From: CAYPCH01 sp964409165
GTDB taxonomy: Bacteria; Bacillota; Clostridia; Acetivibrionales; Acetivibrionaceae
Assembly: GCA_964409165.1 (NCBI GenBank)
Contig: CAYPCH010000122.1
Location: 1-11,126, forward strand
Reading direction: 5' to 3'
DNA: 11,126 nt
The position numbers and the translations under genes are program-made. This document shows positions 6,626-11,126 of this stretch, in pieces (position 1 is the first letter of the stretch; every line of letters begins with the position of its first letter). The notes under the pieces were generated by a model, which saw only the letters and a program-made list of their open reading frames with translations, was not told where the DNA came from and did no database searches.

Positions 6626-8308
6626 CTATATTGGCAATTCTTCAATCAAACCTAAAAGATATCTTTTCAATATTGCATAGTCTGTTGAATCTATTGTTCC
6701 GCTGTTGTTAATATCTGCTGTTTCTGTGTTAATACTCTGGTTTGAACTCAGTAAGTATCTTTTTAAAAGAGCATAATCGGTTGAATTAACATTCCCATCA
6801 TCATTAACGTCACCGTAGAGAATGGAACCTTCAGTCGGAGTAGGTGTAGGCGTTAATTCTGGTGGTGTTGTGTGCGGAGGAGTCGTCACTGGCGGAATCG
6901 TTACCGGACTGTCGCCGTTTAAGGATACACCATTTTTACCTAAAGGTATTTTGTGGTCAAGACCAATAAACTTTCCTTCGCTGTTTTTCCACAAAGTAGG
7001 AAGTAAGTAGTTGTCATATTTATTATCATTCCACTTTAAGTCTCTTCCACCTGGGAAAGCGGTTCCTTCACCTCGGGTAAAAAGTCCACCCGTATCTGCC
7101 GAGTCAATATTTATACACCAGAAAGTGTGATGAAGTTTATATTTATTCTCAATTATATAGTCTCTCATAGATCTCAAGTATTTCTTATTAAGATCAAGGA
7201 GCTTGTCTCCTCCTTCAGTTAAACCTCCCCATTCACCAAGTAGCAACGGTGAAATTCCGTCTTCCATAATATATGCCCAATTGTCCCTCCAGCATTCTTC
7301 ATACAATATTTCCTTTGCCCTTTTATCATTTGCGGTTACAAATTCGCCTTTAAACCATGATTGTTCATAAACCAATGGACCATAGTCATGGGGTGAATAA
7401 ACCAGCTGTTTCTGATGCTGTCCAAGATTTATGGGATAATCCCTCACGCCTCTCAGATTACCGCCCCACCAGTTACCGTAATAATCAGCATTTCCTGTCC
7501 ATGGGCTTGTATTGGTTTCTTCATCGTCCCATTTTCCGTCTTTGGGATATATTTCCACACCTTCAACGAATATCAACGCATTTGGATGTACCCTTAATAT
7601 CTCCAATGCAGTCTCCTGGGCAGCTCTCTTCCAGTTTGTCGGTCTGTTGGAGTCATCCCAGATAGCACTTTCAGACATTTTTTTCAGGTCACCTGTGTTT
7701 GTATGTGGCTCGTTTTTAAGGTCAAAACCTATAATAGTGTCATCATTTTTATAATGGTTGGCTACCCACACCCAAGAAGATTTGAATATCTGCTCGGTAA
7801 TGGCACCTTTAAACCAAAGCGGATATGTATGCCCCATGTTATCTGTTTCTGCACTATGTACATCGAGTATAACTTTGATACCAACCCTTTTGAAATTTTC
7901 CAGCATGAAATTAAATAACTCATAACTGTTTAAACCAGCTAAGGCTGCGTTGTTAAAACTTGTATCGGTAGAAGCAGGATATTGACCCTTACTCCATGCA
8001 TATAACAAGTCTGTCGCAATGGGCAACCTTACAACATTAATACCCTTGTCCGCAACAATTTCTATATCTGCCACTATATCGCTGTGATAAGAATCAAGAA
8101 GCATTTTTTCGCGACAATTGAATCCAAACCAGTTTGCCCCGGTTATCCATACTTTGTTGCCGTACTTGTCAACAATATTGGTACCTTCAACATGCAACCA
8201 ATCGTCATTAGGATCGCCAGTCATCTCAGCAGATGCTTGAAAACCTGACGATATCAACAACATTACAAACATTGTCAATACTAAAAATGAAGCAATAAAC
8301 TTTTTCAT
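6626..8308 (-). CDS. celB: Cellulosomal GH5 endoglucanase with type I dockerin (CelB-like)
   Basis: This 560-residue secreted endo-1,4-beta-glucanase cuts internal bonds of cellulose and docks onto a cellulosome scaffoldin. The signal peptide ends at about ASA (25-27). The GH5 catalytic domain (about 33-460) shows the family residues R94 (NVVRLP), H151 (LDVHS), N199-E200 acid/base (DLKNEP), H307/Y309 (SPHDYG), nucleophile E359 (LLGEWGG) and W397. A Pro/Thr linker (about 466-493) leads to a dockerin with two calcium-loop repeats: GDVNDDGNVNSTDYALLKRY (499-518) and ADINNSGTIDSTDYAILKRY (531-550). Each has the Ser-Thr and Lys-Arg pairs that bind cohesins of the C. thermocellum type. From memory, sequence and layout match C. 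thermocellum CelB (about 563 residues) closely. AAAAAGGAT directly precedes the ATG, a rather tight spacing. It is transcribed alone, with its own leader palindromes and terminator. Confidence 0.96.
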   Translation of the reverse strand: MKKFIASFLVLTMFVMLLISSGFQASAEMTGDPNDDWLHVEGTNIVDKYGNKVWITGANWFGFNCREKMLLDSYHSDIVADIEIVADKGINVVRLPIATDLLYAWSKGQYPASTDTSFNNAALAGLNSYELFNFMLENFKRVGIKVILDVHSAETDNMGHTYPLWFKGAITEQIFKSSWVWVANHYKNDDTIIGFDLKNEPHTNTGDLKKMSESAIWDDSNRPTNWKRAAQETALEILRVHPNALIFVEGVEIYPKDGKWDDEETNTSPWTGNADYYGNWWGGNLRGVRDYPINLGQHQKQLVYSPHDYGPLVYEQSWFKGEFVTANDKRAKEILYEECWRDNWAYIMEDGISPLLLGEWGGLTEGGDKLLDLNKKYLRSMRDYIIENKYKLHHTFWCINIDSADTGGLFTRGEGTAFPGGRDLKWNDNKYDNYLLPTLWKNSEGKFIGLDHKIPLGKNGVSLNGDSPVTIPPVTTPPHTTPPELTPTPTPTEGSILYGDVNDDGNVNSTDYALLKRYLLSSNQSINTETADINNSGTIDSTDYAILKRYLLGLIEELPI

Positions 8309-8322
8309 ATCCTTTTTCCCCC

Positions 8323-8342
8323 AAATTAAACTTGTTTAAATT
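8323..8342. promoter_or_regulatory. Near-palindrome just upstream of celB
   Basis: TTAAAC-TT-GTTTAA (8326-8339) is a perfect 6+6 palindrome, and the symmetry extends imperfectly to 8323-8342. It lies 15-34 bases before the celB start codon. It could be a repressor operator or a small hairpin in the leader. AT-rich palindromes also arise by chance, and no known binding motif is recognised. Confidence 0.35.
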
Positions 8343-8348
8343 ATATTA

Positions 8349-8390
8349 ATCGCGAAAATAATTCTAAATTGAAAAAATAGTTTTCGCGAT
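8349..8390. promoter_or_regulatory. Inverted repeat ATCGCGAAAA / TTTTCGCGAT in the celB leader
   Basis: Two perfect 10-bp arms (8349-8358 and 8381-8390) are separated by 22 AT-rich bases. Each arm contains the self-complementary hexamer TCGCGA, so the pair could work as two operator half-sites or as an mRNA hairpin. GC-rich hexamers are rare in the surrounding DNA, which makes the pair stand out. If the promoter at 8496-8524 is right, both arms are transcribed in the celB 5' leader. Confidence 0.5.
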
Positions 8391-8495
8391 ATTTGATTAA
8401 GGAAATTGAAACACAATGCAAAATCTTCATTGGGTTCAATATAAAAGTACAAATTTTATTTTTCTATTGTAAACTTATTCCTTAGTTATATTTTA

Positions 8496-8524
8496 ATATT
8501 ATCATATATTAGCCGTAAAAACAA
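8496..8524 (-). promoter_or_regulatory. Candidate extended -10 promoter for celB
   Basis: On the minus strand, TTGTTT (8519-8524) and TAATAT (8496-8501) are 17 bases apart, with TGA directly before the -10 as an extended element. The leader to the celB ATG would be about 180 bases and include the TCGCGA palindromes. Both boxes have mismatches, so this is tentative. I did not find a convincing sigma-I-type (CCCCC / CGAA) alternative. Confidence 0.35.
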
Positions 8525-8559
8525 TAAACCCAAGGAAAATTGCAACTATTGAGAAATCC

Positions 8560-8595
8560 AGTTAGTAAGTTAGTAAGTCAGTAAGTCAGTGAGTC
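8560..8595. repeat. Tandem AGTN tetranucleotide repeat leading into the REP-like pair
   Basis: Nine consecutive AGTN units, mostly as an 8-bp period (AGTTAGTA, AGTCAGTA, AGTCAGTG), run directly into the first TGAGTCAG arm of the adjoining hairpin. The tract looks like slippage or stepwise copying of the GTCAGTGA end of the hairpin. No protein-coding frame uses it. Confidence 0.8.
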
Positions 8596-8690
8596 AGGGG
8601 ACGGTTCTCTGACTCACTGACTCATCCCTATATGTTTCCAACAGAGGATCGGAAGATCAGCGATGAGTCGAAGAACCGTCCCCCGACTCA
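8590..8690. repeat. REP-like pair of inverted 27-bp hairpins (GGGGACGGTTCT type)
   Basis: Two 27-bp units, 8590-8616 and (inverted) 8664-8690, share 24 of 27 bases. Each is a hairpin with TGAGTC/GACTCA ends around GGGGACGGTTCT. All three differences keep the stem paired: A-T versus G-C at positions 7 and 21, and G-C versus G-T at 8 and 20. The 47-bp spacer adds GACTCATC (8619-8626) pairing with GATGAGTC (8662-8669). From memory, GGGGACGGTTCT repeats are scattered in many clostridia and linked to REP-associated tyrosine transposases; no such transposase is here. The second unit is read as the C-terminus of the ATPase gene. Confidence 0.8.
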
Positions 8691-9439
8691 TTCATAAGTA
8701 TGTCCAACATCTTCTGAGGGTTGCTAAGAAAAGCCTTGGTTATTTGATAATGTTCGGTATCCTCGTATTTAACAGCGCTAAACTCCTCTTTTATTTCATA
8801 TATCATGGAATCAGGATATGCCATAAGTATAGGTGAATGGGTTGCAATAATAAATTGAGAATCACTAATAACCAAGTCATGCATCCTTGAAATCATAGCC
8901 ATCTGCCTTGAAGGCGATAGCGCCGCCTCTGGTTCATCAAGTATATACAGCCCCTTACCGTTGAACCTGTTCATAAAAACTGCAAGAAATGACTCACCAT
9001 GCGACTGCTCATGCAAAGATAATCCACCGTATGATTCAATAAGCTTTGGACCAAAACTCATTTTCCTGTCAAGTTTATCAATATTTGAAGCAACATTATA
9101 AAGGCTTTCTGCCCGAAGGAAAAAACCATCACGAGGTTTCTTGACTCCTTTAACAATCCTAATATAATCGTGCAGTTCAGAGTGCGTATCTGTAGAGGAA
9201 AAGTTGAAATTTCTTGTTCCTCCTTCCGGATTAAAGCCGTATGCCACAGCTATCGCCTCTAAAATTGTCGATTTACCCGTACCGTTCTCCCCTACTATAA
9301 AAGTCACCTTAGGGTGAAACTTCAATTCTGTCAAACTGCGGACTGCAGCAAGGCTAAAAGGATAACTCAAGTAGGATTCGATTTTATCTTTTTTAAGCTC
9401 TACACTCCTGATATATTGATTTAGAGTTCCTAAATCCAT
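8657..9439 (-). CDS. AAA-family ATPase (RecF/SMC-like single-domain type)
   Basis: This 260-residue cytosolic P-loop ATPase of the ABC/SMC-like AAA class carries Walker A GENGTGKST (50-58), a signature-like SHGES (146-150), Walker B LYILDEPEAALS (164-175) and the switch histidine in ATHSPIL (199-205). All ATPase motifs are complete. The frame opens at 9469, but GGAGG nine bases before the ATG at 9439 decides the start. Relatives are common stand-alone genes of unknown role, sometimes tied to defence or DNA repair; no nuclease or other partner is adjacent. The last residues, NESGDGSSTHR (250-260), are encoded by the inverted REP-like unit, so the original C-terminus has probably been replaced. 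Nothing catalytic lies there. A 132-bp spacer separates it from the peptidase gene upstream. Confidence 0.9.
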   Translation of the reverse strand: MDLGTLNQYIRSVELKKDKIESYLSYPFSLAAVRSLTELKFHPKVTFIVGENGTGKSTILEAIAVAYGFNPEGGTRNFNFSSTDTHSELHDYIRIVKGVKKPRDGFFLRAESLYNVASNIDKLDRKMSFGPKLIESYGGLSLHEQSHGESFLAVFMNRFNGKGLYILDEPEAALSPSRQMAMISRMHDLVISDSQFIIATHSPILMAYPDSMIYEIKEEFSAVKYEDTEHYQITKAFLSNPQKMLDILMNESGDGSSTHR

Positions 9440-9571
9440 TATGTCTTTCCTCCATAAACAATCCACCATTAATGTAATGATAAAGCATAAACATCTTATT
9501 ATCTTATAATTACTGCTTTAAAATTACTATATATTTGCAATAAACATTTTGCATCACTGATATAACAGCTT

Positions 9572-10762
9572 TTATACCGGAATCAGTCCGGGATTATCTC
9601 CGGTAATGCAACGTCCACCTTCGGCAGTAACCAAAAAAGTGTTCTCAACTCCCACCATTCCAATATCAGCTATCCCCTTCTTAGGCTCTAATGCAAAAAC
9701 CATTCCCTCTTGAAGAGGTTCATTGAACCCTTTGGCAATAACAGGCTGTTCATCAATCACAAGACCTATTCCATGACCTAAAAATTTAACCTTTCTGCTT
9801 CGAAATCCCATAAAGTTTTGAAGAAACTCTTTGTCAAGACTATTCATAATAGTGCTGTATATATTTGACGGAACTTCGTCAGGCTTTAGCATATCTGCAA
9901 TTCTATTCTGTATATCAACGCATTTTTGGTGCTGCCTTATAGCATCAACCGGAAGGCTTCCTCCAAACATATATGTCATGGTTTTATCAGTATGATAACC
10001 GTCTACCCCACAACCAATATCTATAAAAACCAAGTCGCCTTTTTTGAGCCTGCGCTCACGGCTTCCTATAAATGGAACTGCACAACTCATGCCGTAATTT
10101 CCTCCAGGTCCGTTGAAATATGAAGGATAGATAGAGCTTTCACCAAAGCATATATGCCCTATACCGATTTCAGTATCGAACATTTTGAAACGGTTTATTC
10201 CATGGTGGCCTTCCTTTACCATAACGCAATAAAGCTCTGATGCAAGTTCTGCCTCGCTCATACCCTCTCTAAGAATATTCGGCACACGTTCCTCCAATAC
10301 TTTCCTATGTACTTCTCCTGATTTCTCCATAATTGACAGTTCATATTGACTCTTGACTGCTCTTACTGCTTCAATTTGACTATCTGCCCGCTCTACACTC
10401 GTGCAGGGAAAATGCTTTCTGAAGCGCTGATAAAGAGCAAGAGGTACTATTTCCATTTCCATATATATTTTTTGAGGCAACTTTTCAATCGATGCTGCTG
10501 CGTCACGAAAACTCCCCATCGGCTTTATCATTGAAAAAAGAGATTCATACCTTGCACGTTCAATGCTTCTCCTCACCCAGAGTACTGCTTCACCCTCATG
10601 CGGAATTATCAGCATTCCGTCCTGCATTGTTCCTGTAAAGTAAAATAGATTTATTTTGCTGAAAATAACAACCATTTCCCACTCAGGATTGGTTTCATCC
10701 ATTTTTGCCCTAAACCTTTTTAAACGCATTTGCAATTCACTTAACGGTACTTGCAATTTCAT
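9572..10762 (-). CDS. M24-family metallopeptidase (Xaa-Pro aminopeptidase-like)
   Basis: This 396-residue cytosolic protein combines an N-terminal creatinase-like domain (about 1-140) with a C-terminal pita-bread metallopeptidase domain (about 145-396). All five expected metal ligands are visible: D248 and D259 in FIDIGCGVDGYHTDKT, H330 in FLGHGIGL, E359 in ALEPKKG and E373 in GVENTF. The family removes N-terminal residues before proline (Xaa-Pro dipeptidase or aminopeptidase) using two divalent metals; some members act on creatine or other substrates, so exact specificity is not certain. The ATG at 10762 follows GAAAGGGAAG at a suitable distance. Upstream lies an extended -10 promoter (10876-10902) with a leader of about 100 bases. 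The ATPase gene follows on the same strand. Confidence 0.94.
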   Translation of the reverse strand: MKLQVPLSELQMRLKRFRAKMDETNPEWEMVVIFSKINLFYFTGTMQDGMLIIPHEGEAVLWVRRSIERARYESLFSMIKPMGSFRDAAASIEKLPQKIYMEMEIVPLALYQRFRKHFPCTSVERADSQIEAVRAVKSQYELSIMEKSGEVHRKVLEERVPNILREGMSEAELASELYCVMVKEGHHGINRFKMFDTEIGIGHICFGESSIYPSYFNGPGGNYGMSCAVPFIGSRERRLKKGDLVFIDIGCGVDGYHTDKTMTYMFGGSLPVDAIRQHQKCVDIQNRIADMLKPDEVPSNIYSTIMNSLDKEFLQNFMGFRSRKVKFLGHGIGLVIDEQPVIAKGFNEPLQEGMVFALEPKKGIADIGMVGVENTFLVTAEGGRCITGDNPGLIPV

Positions 10763-10875
10763 ATCAACTTCCCTTTCAAATATATTTAGCTTTTGTAAAT
10801 CAACTTCTCGTTGACTTTATAGTGCTTTTAATAATATTTCAAGAATTGTTTTTTGTAAAAATCTTTTTGAAATAC

Positions 10876-10902
10876 AGTATACCATATTTATATTAATCAC
10901 AA
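10876..10902 (-). promoter_or_regulatory. Extended -10 promoter for the M24 peptidase
   Basis: The minus strand shows TATACT (10876-10881) preceded by TGG (10882-10884), an extended -10. A TTGTGA (10897-10902) lies at a short 15-base spacing. The start point would be near 10869, about 107 bases before the ATG. Confidence 0.5.
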
Positions 10903-10950
10903 AAATGATCCTATATATTTATATATTTTGCTATAACCATTTTACATTGA

Positions 10951-11018
10951 TTAGAGTCATTTCCTGAAAGGGAATCCGGCAAAAAGCTAGGGACTCGATG
11001 TCCAAAGCTTTTTATTTT
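10951..11018 (-). repeat. Dispersed hairpin repeat, copy 2 (inverted relative to copy 1)
   Basis: AAAAAGCT (10981-10988) pairs perfectly with AGCTTTTT (11006-11013), enclosing GGAC (10991-10994) and GTCC (11000-11003) around TCGAT. The complement matches 6422-6468 at about 41 of 47 positions and, less well, the flank up to 6490. Read in the copy-1 direction the structure is kept although the bases differ, with G-C here where copy 1 has G-U. No gene end is close inside the window, so here it is a free-standing intergenic repeat, or the terminator of a gene beyond the right edge. Confidence 0.75.
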
Positions 11019-11076
11019 GGATATTACAATATGTGTAAATAAAAAAATTCCTGTTATATCCTTCAATTATTAGTTA

Positions 11077-11126
11077 CTCAACTTTCCCACAGTATTTATG
11101 GGCTCTTTGCCACTAACGTAGCATTG
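11077..11126. mobile_element. Transposon/MITE end, cut by the window edge
   Basis: CTCAACTTTCCCACA (11077-11091) is the 15-bp terminal repeat of the element at 1687-1789. The following 35 bp match the complement of 1740-1774, for about 45 of 50 identities overall. The rest is outside. It may be another 103-bp copy or the end of the full-length insertion sequence that mobilises these elements. Confidence 0.7.

Noticed and set aside
6822..7918. Several plus-strand open frames opposite celB
   Set aside because: They are antisense to a gene with clear GH5 and dockerin motifs on the other strand, have no ribosome binding sites, and their proteins are low-complexity or unnatural.
8560..8690. CRISPR array
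   Set aside because: The repeats are short tetramers and an inverted pair, with no regular repeat-spacer alternation and no cas genes.
8657..9439. A defence system centred on the AAA ATPase
   Set aside because: No nuclease, TOPRIM, toxin or other effector gene is adjacent; the neighbours are a peptidase and a cellulase with their own promoters.

Overview
The window looks like a chromosomal stretch of a low-GC, cellulose-degrading, cellulosome-forming clostridium of the Clostridium (Acetivibrio) thermocellum group. The main reason is a complete family-5 endoglucanase with a type I dockerin that closely resembles C. thermocellum CelB as I remember that sequence. AT-rich spacers, strong AGGAGG-type ribosome binding sites, TTG/GTG starts and a decayed family-11 xylanase fit the same picture. 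The species assignment is inference.

Layout. Minus strand, 1-2314: a cut-off unknown acidic protein, a Gfo/Idh/MocA oxidoreductase and a nitroreductase. A 103-bp MITE-like element sits between the last two, exactly at the nitroreductase stop codon. Next comes about 1 kb without a convincing gene (2315-3402). It leads into a plus-strand GH11 xylanase pseudogene (frameshift, in-frame stop, missing C-terminus) at 3403-3898, with a fainter remnant up to about 3990. Minus strand, 3997-5456: a VanZ-like membrane protein, a YbjQ-family protein and an unknown gene that appears frameshifted in a poly-A run. A plus-strand alpha/beta hydrolase follows (5697-6425), closed by a hairpin repeat acting as terminator. 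A two-tier bidirectional terminator separates it from the minus-strand celB-like gene (6626-8308). Upstream of celB are palindromes, a promoter candidate, and a REP-like inverted hairpin pair that also encodes the last residues of an AAA ATPase (8657-9439). An M24 metallopeptidase (9572-10762) comes next. The right edge holds a second copy of the hairpin repeat and the end of a second copy of the MITE/transposon, in opposite orientation.

How the parts relate. The secreted polysaccharide genes (CelB-like cellulase and the dead xylanase) are the recognisable biology. The other genes are single housekeeping or accessory functions with separate promoters rather than one pathway. I see no convincing new multi-gene system. 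The unexplained signal is mostly in small dispersed elements: three distinct repeat families (MITE ends, a terminator-like hairpin, a REP-like pair), each touching a gene's stop codon or C-terminus, and two genes with single-base frameshifts in homopolymers. Everything here was read by eye, with no database search.
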